34,390 bases of DNA from Treponema sp. (GTDB lineage Bacteria; Spirochaetota; Spirochaetia; Treponematales; Treponemataceae): contig JAFSRD010000023.1 of assembly GCA_017446265.1 (NCBI GenBank), positions 1 to 34,390 on the forward strand, read 5' to 3'. Positions 21,915-29,623 of the stretch are shown piece by piece (positions within the stretch are counted from its first letter, which is position 1; the number at the start of each line of letters is the position of its first letter). The position numbers were made by a program, and so were the translations under genes. Under the pieces are notes generated by a model, which saw only the letters and a list, made by a program, of their open reading frames with translations, was not told the origin of the DNA and did no database searches.

Positions 21915-22304
21915 ATGATAGCAAATGTCATTATTATTTTAATAATCATAGCAGGTGTATTCGGCGGTATAAAATCATTTTTTAAACGTGCGGCTGGAAA
22001 AGGTTGTTGCACTGACGGTAGTGCAATCAGAAAAATTGATGTGAAAGATACGAATAAATTACACTATCCGTATAGGGCGCATGCTTCTGTCGGTGGCATG
22101 ACATGCAAAAACTGTGCGGTGCATGTAGAAAATGCGCTCAACACTCTTGATGGTGTGTGGGCAACAGTTGATTTGAAAAGGCACACAGTGACAATGTTGC
22201 TCAAGAATTGCAATTGTAAAACAGCATTGGTGAATGCAGTCTCTCAATCAGGTTACACGTTGGGCAACATAGAGATTGCGGATGGGGGAAATATTTCTGC
22301 GTAA
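21915..22304 (+). CDS. FeoB-associated-type membrane anchor fused to a heavy-metal-associated (HMA) domain
   Basis: 129 aa from ATG 21915, GGAGG 9 bases upstream. N-terminal membrane helix MIANVIIILIIIAGVFGGI and a short Cys pair (KGCCTDG), resembling the FeoB-associated protein at 20572 (both begin MIAN). Then an HMA domain with the metal-binding GGMTCKNCAVHVENALNTLD and the usual beta-alpha-beta-beta layout. HMA domains normally carry Cu+ or related soft metals; a membrane-tethered copy next to feoB is unusual. It sits behind the internal terminator and may be expressed at a lower level. Confidence 0.8.
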   Translation: MIANVIIILIIIAGVFGGIKSFFKRAAGKGCCTDGSAIRKIDVKDTNKLHYPYRAHASVGGMTCKNCAVHVENALNTLDGVWATVDLKRHTVTMLLKNCNCKTALVNAVSQSGYTLGNIEIADGGNISA

Positions 22305-22333
22305 AGATTTGTATTTATTTCATATTTAAATTA

Positions 22334-22362
22334 TTTACTTTCTTGGGCAATAGTAGTATATT
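22334..22362 (+). promoter_or_regulatory. Candidate promoter of the reductase gene
   Basis: TTTACT (22334-22339), 17-base spacer, TATATT (22357-22362). The leader to 22478 is about 110 bases and ends in a small hairpin CAGCAA/TTGCTG (22447-22467). Apart from this the 22305-22477 gap shows nothing else. Confidence 0.35.
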
Positions 22363-22477
22363 TTAACTGTATGACAATGTGTTGATTGCACCGTCTGTAT
22401 TACTGTGCAAATTGTGATTTTGTGTGTTTTTGCGCACCACGCTTCGCAGCAAAATTTTTTGTTGCTGAGGAGTTCTT

Positions 22478-23347
22478 ATGGGAGATGCTATGGAACGGCA
22501 TGATGTAATGATTATCGGCACGGGTCCTGCAGGGTTATCTGCGGCGATTACAGCAAAAATCCGCAACAAAAAAATTATGCTGCTTGGCAGCAGCAATTTA
22601 AGTACAAAAGTTGAAAAAGCACATGCCGTGCAAAACTACTTAGGGCTGCCGTCTGTTACTGGCGAAAACATGCAGAAAGCGTTTCGAGAGCACATTGCAT
22701 CTATGGGCATTGAAATAACAGAAGGACGCGTAAGCGCAGTTTTTCCGATGGGAGACTACTTTGGTGTACAGTCATCGCTCGGCATGCTTGAAGCGAGCAC
22801 AGTCATTCTTGCAACAGGCGTTGTTATGGGAAAGCCGTATCCCGGCGAAGAAACATTTCTTGGCAAGGGCGTAAGCTATTGCGCTACATGTGACGCGCCG
22901 CTGTATAAGAAAAAAACAGTTGCAGTGATTGCCGCAAGCGTGCACGAAGAGAGCGAGGCAAACTTTCTTGCAGAAGTTGCAGAAAAAGTATATTACGTTC
23001 CACTTTATAAAGATGAGGTGCATACATCTGAAAAAATTGAAATTGTGCGCGAAACGCCAAAAGAAATTGCAGGCACCTCTCATGTTGAATCGTTTGTGAC
23101 GAATGCAAATACGTATAGTGTTGACGGCGTTTTTATTTTGCGAGAAAGCATTGCGCCAGGTCAACTTGTGCAAGGCATTGAAATGGACGGCGCTCACGTG
23201 AAAGTGAATCGCTTTATGGAGACGAGCGTGCACGGTTGTTTTGCGTGTGGTGACATTGTCGGTCGTCCGTATCAGTATATTAAATCAGCAGGTGAAGGAA
23301 ATGTAGCCGCTCTTTCTGCGGTAGCCTATTTGGACACGCATAAGTAG
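22478..23347 (+). CDS. Thioredoxin-reductase-like flavoprotein lacking the NADPH motif
   Basis: 289 aa, GAGGAG upstream. FAD-binding GTGPAG (14-19), ATG (112-114), redox-active pair CATC (135-138) and the C-terminal FAD motif ACGDIVGRPYQYIKSAGEG show a thioredoxin reductase fold of normal arrangement. The NADPH domain has lost its GGGxxA loop (IAASVHEESE at about 151-160 stands in its place) and the HRR-type arginines are also absent. Known NADPH-independent relatives take electrons from ferredoxin or from other donors (the FFTR and DFTR types). A flavodoxin lies about 730 bases upstream. It most likely reduces thioredoxin with a donor other than NADPH, or has a different disulfide substrate. 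Confidence 0.82.
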   Translation: MGDAMERHDVMIIGTGPAGLSAAITAKIRNKKIMLLGSSNLSTKVEKAHAVQNYLGLPSVTGENMQKAFREHIASMGIEITEGRVSAVFPMGDYFGVQSSLGMLEASTVILATGVVMGKPYPGEETFLGKGVSYCATCDAPLYKKKTVAVIAASVHEESEANFLAEVAEKVYYVPLYKDEVHTSEKIEIVRETPKEIAGTSHVESFVTNANTYSVDGVFILRESIAPGQLVQGIEMDGAHVKVNRFMETSVHGCFACGDIVGRPYQYIKSAGEGNVAALSAVAYLDTHK

Positions 23348-23370
23348 TTATGTAAAAAGCAACAAACTGC

Positions 23371-25791
23371 TCACTCTTTATCGAGCACTTCAAATGTGCG
23401 CACGCGTCTGTTGCCTCGTGAATCAGTTACGGTGAGCGTGTGTGTGCCAGGCGCAGCGTACGTCGTCATTTCGTGAACACGCTTTGTGCTTCCCAAATAC
23501 TCGCCGTCAATGTCCCAGTACAGCGTTGCGTTTTTGTCGCGGTTTACTGCTTGCATCACCATGCGCCCTGTCGTTCCGTCAATCTCAATAGGAATGACGA
23601 TGTGCGCTCCTTGTTCAGGAAAAACGATTGTCAATTCTTCACGAGCGGCAATGCTTCCCGACACATACGGCGGGAGCGTTTTGTAACCGAACACATAGCG
23701 CGTGTACCAATATTCAAGAGATGGCGGAAGCACAAACCTGTTTTCAATTTTCGGGAGTTGTCCTGCGTATTCACCTGTCATGTCCTGCACTGAAGCGCGG
23801 TATTTCCCGTCGGGCGTGAGCGACACAGGTAAGCAATAAGGGCACAGCTCGCTTATGGGAGCAGCAAGCGGACGCAATATTTTTTTTGTGTCGCTGCAAT
23901 ACATGCCCGCTTTGTAGCCAGAGTGAGCGCACGCTGTTTCAAGCGTCAAATCATCATAGGGAACGCTCGGCTGATGTGTTGCTGGCAGCGTTGAAAAAAT
24001 GTCGAACATGAGCGGTGCAGATGTGGCAACGCTTTTTAAATCAGGTCGTCCGTGCCCTTCTGCGTTTCCAACCCACACGCCTACCGTGTATTCTTTTGTT
24101 GTGCCGATTGCCCACGCGTCGCGGTTGCCAGTGCTTGTTCCTGTTTTCCATGCGATTTTTTTTGCATGTGCATACGACTGCCATGCTGCCTCATCATCAG
24201 GGCGCGCGCCTTCTTCAAGTGCGGTAAGTGTTAAATACGCTGCCCCTGTTGACGCAGGAAAATTGTGCCACGTGCTACGTGCATTATCACATGCGGCATT
24301 CATGAGCGCGGCATATGCGCGCGTTGCTTCTTCAAGCGTCACTTCTCCGCCGCCGAGTATGAGTGGCAGCCCGTAATCGCTCACTGTTCTGTCAAATGTT
24401 GTAAATCCACATTTTTTCAAGTAGTCGAGAAAAGCTGTAATGCCATATGTCCGCAGTTCGCGTATGGCTGGGATATTGAGCGAACGTGAAAGCGCTTCGG
24501 CGGCGGGAACAGCTCCGCGATAGACGGGAATGTTGTTCTCTGGCTTGTAGCTGCCAATGCGCGTAGGCACGTCAACAACAAGCTGGTTTGGAAGCAGCAA
24601 GCCAGTGTCAAGCATTGCCGCAAACAAAAACGGTTTTAGCAAGCTGCCAGAACTTCTGCGCGAATTGACGATATCTACGTCGCGTGAGGTTGCATTTCTG
24701 CCGCCACTCCCCGTGTTGCCGCAGTATGCGAGTATATTGCCTGTCTGCGTGTCTATGATGATTGCCGCTGCGTTGTTGATGCCACTCCGCGAAAATTGCC
24801 GCGACCATTTTTCAAGCAGCGCAGTTGTATTTTTTTGCAGCGTGGCAGTGAGCGTTGTAACTATACGCGTTTCCGCAAATGATGATGCCGCTTCTGGCGT
24901 TCGCGTTGCCGTCGTGCGATTCTTTCCGCTAGATTTTTTCATCCGTTCCAAATAATGTGGTGCGTAACTAGGCAAGTCATACGGTTTTTCTGGAAGCGAT
25001 TCTTCAAGTGAAAGCAGCAATGTTTCCTTGTCAAAACAGCCACGCTTGTGCAGTGTATGCAGCAAGTTGTCGCGCTTTGCACGGAGTATGTTTTTGTTTG
25101 TGCCAGGATAGACGAGCGAAGGTGCATTGGGTAAAACGGCAAGCGTCGCTGTTTCTGCCCAGGTGAGCGAGTCAGGAGGACGATTAAAGTATCGCCACGA
25201 AGCTGCTTCAATGCCTACGACATTTCCACCAAACGGCGCATTTGCCGCATATAGTTCAAGTACGCCGCGTTTTGTGTAGCGCAGCTCATAAAAAAACGCA
25301 AGAACAGCTTCTTTTGCTTTTTGCGGCAACGTGCGCGGCGGATTATGTTCAAGAATGCGCACCGTCTGCATGGTGATTGTAGAGCCGCCTGAAACAATGC
25401 GGCCAGTGCGTGCATTTAAAATGAATGCACGACAAATGGCAAGAAAATCAACGCCGCAGTGAAAATAAAACCGCCTATCTTCAAATGCAATAATTGCTTT
25501 TTCAAATTTTTCTGGCACGATGTGTGGAGCAAATCGCCATTGCCCGTCGCTTGCAACAGACGCACCAAGCAACTCGCCGTTTTTGTCATACAATGCATAT
25601 GAATACGGTCCGCCTGCATGCGAGATGTGCACAAGTGGAATCGTAATGTATAGGGACAACACAAGCGAAACAACAAACGCCTTTACAACGCCCGCATTTT
25701 TTATCGCGAACAAATTTTTACACACGAGAAGAAATATTGTACGAATATGCTGTGCGCCGTTGTGCTTAATGTGTTTTAATAAAAAGCACAT
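23371..25791 (-). CDS. pbpC: Penicillin-binding protein 1C
   Basis: 806 aa, bifunctional class A PBP of the 1C type. Membrane helix at about 37-54. Glycosyltransferase (GT51): E104 in IAFEDRRFYFHCGVD and GGSTITMQ (135-142). Transpeptidase: S383-L-L-K386, S437-L-N439, K549-T-G551. The C-terminal ~110 aa are the beta-sandwich (BiPBP_C) found in PBP1C. Polymerises and possibly cross-links peptidoglycan on the outer face of the inner membrane. The ATG at 25791 follows TATACT without gap; TATAAT lies 15 bases further upstream, so the mRNA leader is about 8 bases and there is no Shine-Dalgarno. Convergent with the reductase gene. Confidence 0.93.
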   Translation of the reverse strand: MCFLLKHIKHNGAQHIRTIFLLVCKNLFAIKNAGVVKAFVVSLVLSLYITIPLVHISHAGGPYSYALYDKNGELLGASVASDGQWRFAPHIVPEKFEKAIIAFEDRRFYFHCGVDFLAICRAFILNARTGRIVSGGSTITMQTVRILEHNPPRTLPQKAKEAVLAFFYELRYTKRGVLELYAANAPFGGNVVGIEAASWRYFNRPPDSLTWAETATLAVLPNAPSLVYPGTNKNILRAKRDNLLHTLHKRGCFDKETLLLSLEESLPEKPYDLPSYAPHYLERMKKSSGKNRTTATRTPEAASSFAETRIVTTLTATLQKNTTALLEKWSRQFSRSGINNAAAIIIDTQTGNILAYCGNTGSGGRNATSRDVDIVNSRRSSGSLLKPFLFAAMLDTGLLLPNQLVVDVPTRIGSYKPENNIPVYRGAVPAAEALSRSLNIPAIRELRTYGITAFLDYLKKCGFTTFDRTVSDYGLPLILGGGEVTLEEATRAYAALMNAACDNARSTWHNFPASTGAAYLTLTALEEGARPDDEAAWQSYAHAKKIAWKTGTSTGNRDAWAIGTTKEYTVGVWVGNAEGHGRPDLKSVATSAPLMFDIFSTLPATHQPSVPYDDLTLETACAHSGYKAGMYCSDTKKILRPLAAPISELCPYCLPVSLTPDGKYRASVQDMTGEYAGQLPKIENRFVLPPSLEYWYTRYVFGYKTLPPYVSGSIAAREELTIVFPEQGAHIVIPIEIDGTTGRMVMQAVNRDKNATLYWDIDGEYLGSTKRVHEMTTYAAPGTHTLTVTDSRGNRRVRTFEVLDKE

Positions 25792-25868
25792 AGTATATCT
25801 GATGTGATTATAGCATAGTTTGTGAATATATGAAAAGGAGAACTGTGTAATTGACTTCTGTGCTCGCG

Positions 25869-26615
25869 CTATGCTTTTTTTCCTTGGTTTGCCACAGCCT
25901 CCATTTTTGCTTTAAGTGCGTCTTGGTCGCCTAAATAATAGCGCTTTGTCACTTTAAACGAGTCGTCAAACTCATACACGAGCGGCACGCCTGTCGGAAT
26001 GTTCACATTCAAGATTTCTTCCGCGCTCATGTTGTCAAGATATTTTACTAACGCACGAAGTGAATTGCCATGCGCCGCGACAATGACGCGCTTTCCAGCC
26101 CGCATGTCTTTTTTAATGACACCTTCAAAATAGGGAATGACGCGCGCTATAGTCGTTTCAAGACTTTCAGCAGGCGGCAACTCTTTTTCGGCAACATCAC
26201 GATACATGGCTTGATTTTTTGCGCTGCGTTCATCTGAAGTTTCAAGCGCAGGCGGCTTTACGTCAAACGAGCGTCGCCAGATTTTTACCTGCGCTTCGCC
26301 ATATTTTTCTGCCGTCTCAGCTTTATTCAAACCTTGCAATGCGCCGTAGTGACGTTCATTTAGTTTCCATGTTTTATGTACGGGAAGCCAGTTCCTGTCC
26401 ATCTCATCAAGGATGTGATTCAGCGTATGGACTGCGCGTTTTAAATATGACGTGTAGCAGACATCAAAATCAAAGCCTTCTGCTTTGAGCAACTTGCCGG
26501 CAGCTTTTGCTTCTTCGTGACCTTTTTCGCTTAAATCGACATCTGTCCATCCGGTAAACAGATTCAGTTTGTTCCATTCGCTTTCACCGTGACGGACAAG
26601 AACTAATTGCATCAT
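25869..26615 (-). CDS. gpmA: 2,3-bisphosphoglycerate-dependent phosphoglycerate mutase
   Basis: 248 aa. The catalytic phosphohistidine motif [10 protein letters not shown] (6-15), [40 protein letters not shown] and the second catalytic histidine in [18 protein letters not shown] are all present. Interconverts 3- and 2-phosphoglycerate in glycolysis, cytoplasmic. GAGG is 6 bases from the first of two tandem ATGs; the second is equally possible. The promoter is the minus-strand half of the 44-bp palindrome just upstream. Confidence 0.96.
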   Translation of the reverse strand: MMQLVLVRHGESEWNKLNLFTGWTDVDLSEKGHEEAKAAGKLLKAEGFDFDVCYTSYLKRAVHTLNHILDEMDRNWLPVHKTWKLNERHYGALQGLNKAETAEKYGEAQVKIWRRSFDVKPPALETSDERSAKNQAMYRDVAEKELPPAESLETTIARVIPYFEGVIKKDMRAGKRVIVAAHGNSLRALVKYLDNMSAEEILNVNIPTGVPLVYEFDDSFKVTKRYYLGDQDALKAKMEAVANQGKKA

Positions 26616-26627
26616 ATGCGCCTCGTA

Positions 26628-26671
26628 AGTATAGTAATTTAATTAGCATATGCTAATTAAATTACTATACT
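26628..26671. promoter_or_regulatory. 44-bp perfect palindrome with mirrored divergent promoters
   Basis: The half-site AGTATAGTAATTTAATTAGC plus AT (26628-26649) is followed at once by its exact reverse complement (26650-26671); there is no loop. Reading outward on either strand gives TTAGCA, 17 bases, TATACT, a plausible -35/-10 pair. Both strands therefore carry the same promoter: one for gpmA, the other for the membrane protein gene at 26768. Confidence 0.8.
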
Positions 26672-26751
26672 GCACTGACTGCGTTTGTGCAAGCACACGG
26701 AACACTGTTTTTACAGCACAACGAAGCGACTTCATCATGCGCAGTGTTTTA

Positions 26752-26760
26752 TGATATACT
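26752..26760 (+). promoter_or_regulatory. Extended -10 promoter, probably leaderless
   Basis: TGATATACT (TG-n-TATACT) ends 7 bases before ATG 26768; no Shine-Dalgarno. An inverted repeat AACACTG (26701-26707)/CAGTGTT (26742-26748) lies just upstream and would fold in any transcript from the palindrome promoter. Confidence 0.45.
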
Positions 26761-26767
26761 CATGCGT

Positions 26768-27502
26768 ATGAAAAACTCGTTCAATCCAAACAGTGCATTT
26801 ATGTTTGCGCTTGCAGCGTTTGTCATTTTGTTTGTGCTTGCACAAGCTGTATTTTTTCTCGTGCGTGCAATCCGTCGCGCGCATGCAATTGGCATAAAAA
26901 AATCACTCATACGAAAAACGATTGGCTCAACAGCTCTCTTTTCGCTTGCGCCTGCATTCTCAATTATGCTTGGTGTTGTTACGCTTGCAAAAATTTTAGG
27001 GCTTCCGCTTCCATGGATCCGTTTGAGCGTCATCGGCGCAATTACCTATGAACTTCCAGCAGCAACATCTACAGTAAATGCACTCGGGGTGCCACTCTCA
27101 GAAACAGTAACAGACGCATCTGTTTTTTCGACAATAGCATGGGTGATGACGCTTGGCATCATGGCAAGCATTATCCTCACGCCGATTCTTATAAAAAAAA
27201 TCCAACGTGGAATTGTCAAGATACAAACAAAAGACGCAAAATGGGGCGACATCATGATGACATCGCTTTTTATGGGAATGATTTCAGCTTTTTCTGGCAT
27301 GGTGTTTTCACATGTGCGGGAAGGAATGCCTGGCTTGCTGCCTGTCGCAGTGCTCGCAGTTTCTGCGCTCGTCATGGGGTTTTGTGGTTTGCTTGTTAAA
27401 AAAGCGCATCTTGACTGGCTTGAAAACTACGCATTGCCGTTCTCAATGATTGCCGGCATGCTGTTTGCTTCGTGCGCAGCCGGTGCATTCGGTGCACTGT
27501 AA
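26768..27502 (+). CDS. DUF5058-type integral membrane protein
   Basis: 244 aa from ATG 26768 (ATG 26762 possible). Six to seven hydrophobic helices: AFMFALAAFVILFVLAQAVF at the N-terminus, then segments near IGSTALFSLAPAFSIMLGVV, VFSTIAWVMTLGIMASIIL, LLPVAVLAVSALVMGFCGLL and MIAGMLFASCAAGAF. The start resembles DUF5058 proteins, an uncharacterised family. It is followed 22 bases later by another membrane protein, and the pair lies ahead of a DUF3798 ABC transporter. A transport role is probable from context but unproven. Confidence 0.68.
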   Translation: MKNSFNPNSAFMFALAAFVILFVLAQAVFFLVRAIRRAHAIGIKKSLIRKTIGSTALFSLAPAFSIMLGVVTLAKILGLPLPWIRLSVIGAITYELPAATSTVNALGVPLSETVTDASVFSTIAWVMTLGIMASIILTPILIKKIQRGIVKIQTKDAKWGDIMMTSLFMGMISAFSGMVFSHVREGMPGLLPVAVLAVSALVMGFCGLLVKKAHLDWLENYALPFSMIAGMLFASCAAGAFGAL

Positions 27503-27524
27503 GCGCTATAAAAAGGAGCAAAAC

Positions 27525-28202
27525 ATGCATTTTGAAGAATATATGAAGCGCACTCATTTTTGGGGACAGCTGTGGATTTGGAGCGCAGCATGTGTCGTCG
27601 TATTTGTGCCTGTTGCAATATGCGTAAAATATAACGCGTGGCCGCACGCTTCGTCAGTGCTCAAAGGCTTGCTTGGCGTTGCGCCTGTCTATTGGACTGT
27701 CGGGTTCATTGAAGTAGTTACGTTTACGCCAATGCTTGGAACAGCTGGCACGTATTTAAGCTTTGTTACCGGCAACGTAACAGCATTAAAAGTGCCAGCT
27801 GCGCTCAACGCACTTGAAAGCGCAGGAATAAAACAGGGAACTGAAGAAGGCGAAATCATTGCAACAATAGCCATTGCAACAGCATCAATAGTCACAACGT
27901 TTGTAATTACGCTTGGCGTGTTGCTCTTTGCACAACTTGCTCCAATTATCAATTCGCCAGCGCTCAAACCTGCATTCGACAATATTCTTCCTGCACTTTT
28001 CGGTGGACTTGGCGTTGTGTACATAAGTAAAAACTGGAAAGTTGCCGTTGCTCCGATGCTTTTTATGATTGTGCTTTTTTTGCTCGTGCCATCGCTTGCA
28101 AATTCTGTAGGAGTGCTTGTGCCTGTCGGTGTATTGGTTGCGCTTGGAGCTTCGCGCATTTTATATAAACGGGGATGTATTGCTGAACATGCCATTTTTT
28201 GA
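27525..28202 (+). CDS. Integral membrane protein, partner of the DUF5058-type protein
   Basis: 225 aa from ATG 27525, AAGGAG upstream. About six membrane helices, with a hydrophilic stretch (LESAGIKQGTEEGEIIATIA) between helices 3 and 4. The central FTPMLGTAGTYLSFVTGN and the helix before the C-terminus are the most distinctive parts. Length, topology and the position of the charged loop resemble the protein encoded just upstream, so the two may form a heteromeric complex. No known transporter motif was recognised. Confidence 0.68.
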   Translation: MHFEEYMKRTHFWGQLWIWSAACVVVFVPVAICVKYNAWPHASSVLKGLLGVAPVYWTVGFIEVVTFTPMLGTAGTYLSFVTGNVTALKVPAALNALESAGIKQGTEEGEIIATIAIATASIVTTFVITLGVLLFAQLAPIINSPALKPAFDNILPALFGGLGVVYISKNWKVAVAPMLFMIVLFLLVPSLANSVGVLVPVGVLVALGASRILYKRGCIAEHAIF

Positions 28203-28247
28203 TAGATTATAAAGCAGTTTTTTTACATTTTATTTAAGGAGAAGTAT

Positions 28248-29462
28248 ATGAAAAAAAACACATTAATTTTTGCAGTTGCTATTGCACTGCTTGCATTTGC
28301 GGGGTGCTCAAAAAAGCAGAGCGCAACATCAAGTGCGGCGTTCCACATTGGCATTGCAACAGGAACAGTTTCGCAATCGGAAGATGACTTGCGTGGTGCA
28401 GAAGAGCTTATCGCGCGTTACGGTTCTGTTGCGCAAGGCGGCATGATTCAGCATATCACGTATCCTGATGATTTTATGTCGCAGCAAGAAACAACAATCT
28501 CGCAAATTGTCGCGCTTGCAGACGACCCGCTTATGAAAGCTATTGTCGTAAATCAGAGCGTGCCAGGAACTGCAGAAGCGTTCCACCGTGTCAAAGAAAA
28601 ACGGCCGGATATTCTCTGCTTTGCCGGTGAAGCGCACGAGGACCCGCTCGTTATCCAAAAATCAGCAGATTTGGCAATCAGCGCAGACTTTATGTCGCGC
28701 GGCTACACGATTATTTGGGCTGCCAAACAGATGGGGGCGAACACATTTGTGCATATCTCGTTCCCGCGTCACATGTCATACGAGTCGCTTGGACTTCGCC
28801 GCAACATTATGGAGCAGGCATGTGCAGATTTAGGAATCCGCTTTGTATTTGAAACTGCCCCCGACCCAACGAGCGACGTAGGCGTTGCAGGCGCACAACA
28901 GTTTATCCTTGAGCATGTGCCTCAGTGGATTGAACGCTATGGCAAAGACACTGCATTTTTCTGCACGAACGATGCGCACACAGAACCGCTCCTTCGCCAG
29001 CTTGCGCAGTACGGCGGCATGTTTGTAGAAGCAGATTTGCCGTCTCCGCTTATGGGATACCCTGGAGCATTTGGCATTGATTTGACGGCAGAAGCAGGCA
29101 ATTTCCCTGCAATCCTCAAAAAAGTTGAAGATGTTGTCGTTGCGCAAGCAGGAGCTGGAAAATTCGGTACATGGGCGTATTCATACGGATTTACAGTGAG
29201 CGCGGGTCTCGGCGAATTTGCAAAGCGCATTGTTGAAGGAACCGCAGACGTATCGAGCAGCGCAGACTTATTCGCCGCTCTCGGTGAGTTTACGCCTGGC
29301 GCAAACTGGAATGGCGGCTACTATGTTGACCAAAACACTGGCGTTCGTGCAACAAATCAACTCCTTATCTATATGGACACCTATATTTTTGGTCAAGGTT
29401 ATTTACCTACCACCGAACTTGAAGTTCCTGCAAAATATTTCCAGATTAAGTTTACAAACTAG
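28248..29462 (+). CDS. DUF3798 substrate-binding lipoprotein
   Basis: 404 aa, TAAGGAG upstream. Signal with lipobox FAGC (KNTLIFAVAIALLAFAGCSK). The mature part looks like a type I periplasmic-binding fold: FHIGIATGTVSQSEDDLRGA, AIVVNQSVPGTAEAFHRVKE, HISFPRHMSYESLGLRRN, AFFCTNDAHTEPLLRQLA. These blocks are those I associate with DUF3798, a family linked to ABC importers in treponemes and clostridia, without an established substrate. It is followed by a terminator and then the ATPase and two permeases, which it is expected to serve. Confidence 0.8.
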   Translation: MKKNTLIFAVAIALLAFAGCSKKQSATSSAAFHIGIATGTVSQSEDDLRGAEELIARYGSVAQGGMIQHITYPDDFMSQQETTISQIVALADDPLMKAIVVNQSVPGTAEAFHRVKEKRPDILCFAGEAHEDPLVIQKSADLAISADFMSRGYTIIWAAKQMGANTFVHISFPRHMSYESLGLRRNIMEQACADLGIRFVFETAPDPTSDVGVAGAQQFILEHVPQWIERYGKDTAFFCTNDAHTEPLLRQLAQYGGMFVEADLPSPLMGYPGAFGIDLTAEAGNFPAILKKVEDVVVAQAGAGKFGTWAYSYGFTVSAGLGEFAKRIVEGTADVSSSADLFAALGEFTPGANWNGGYYVDQNTGVRATNQLLIYMDTYIFGQGYLPTTELEVPAKYFQIKFTN

Positions 29463-29473
29463 TTTTTGAAAAA

Positions 29474-29513
29474 AATGCCTGCCTGTGCCACTGACGTATA
29501 GGCGGGCATTTTT
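29474..29513 (+). terminator. Terminator behind the DUF3798 gene
   Basis: AATGCCTGCCT (29474-29484) pairs with AGGCGGGCATT (29500-29510) with one T-G wobble, followed by TTTTT. It separates the highly expressed binding protein from the ATPase/permease genes. Confidence 0.85.
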
Positions 29514-29564
29514 CTCTGATTTTTTTTACACTGCTGTCAATTTTTCATATGTACGTGTTTTCTG

Positions 29565-29593
29565 CTGACACTTTTTATTGAACATGATATACT
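29565..29593 (+). promoter_or_regulatory. Promoter of the ATPase/permease genes
   Basis: CTGACA (29565-29570), 17-base spacer, TATACT (29588-29593) with TGA directly before the -10 (extended -10). The leader is about 24 bases and contains AAGGAG before ATG 29624. Confidence 0.7.
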
Positions 29594-29623
29594 TACTTCT
29601 ATTGCATCAGGATAAGGAGTTCT

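Noticed and set aside
23440..24955. Open frames on the plus strand across pbpC
   Set aside because: They are opposite-strand shadows of a gene with complete GT51 and transpeptidase motifs and have no ribosome binding sites.
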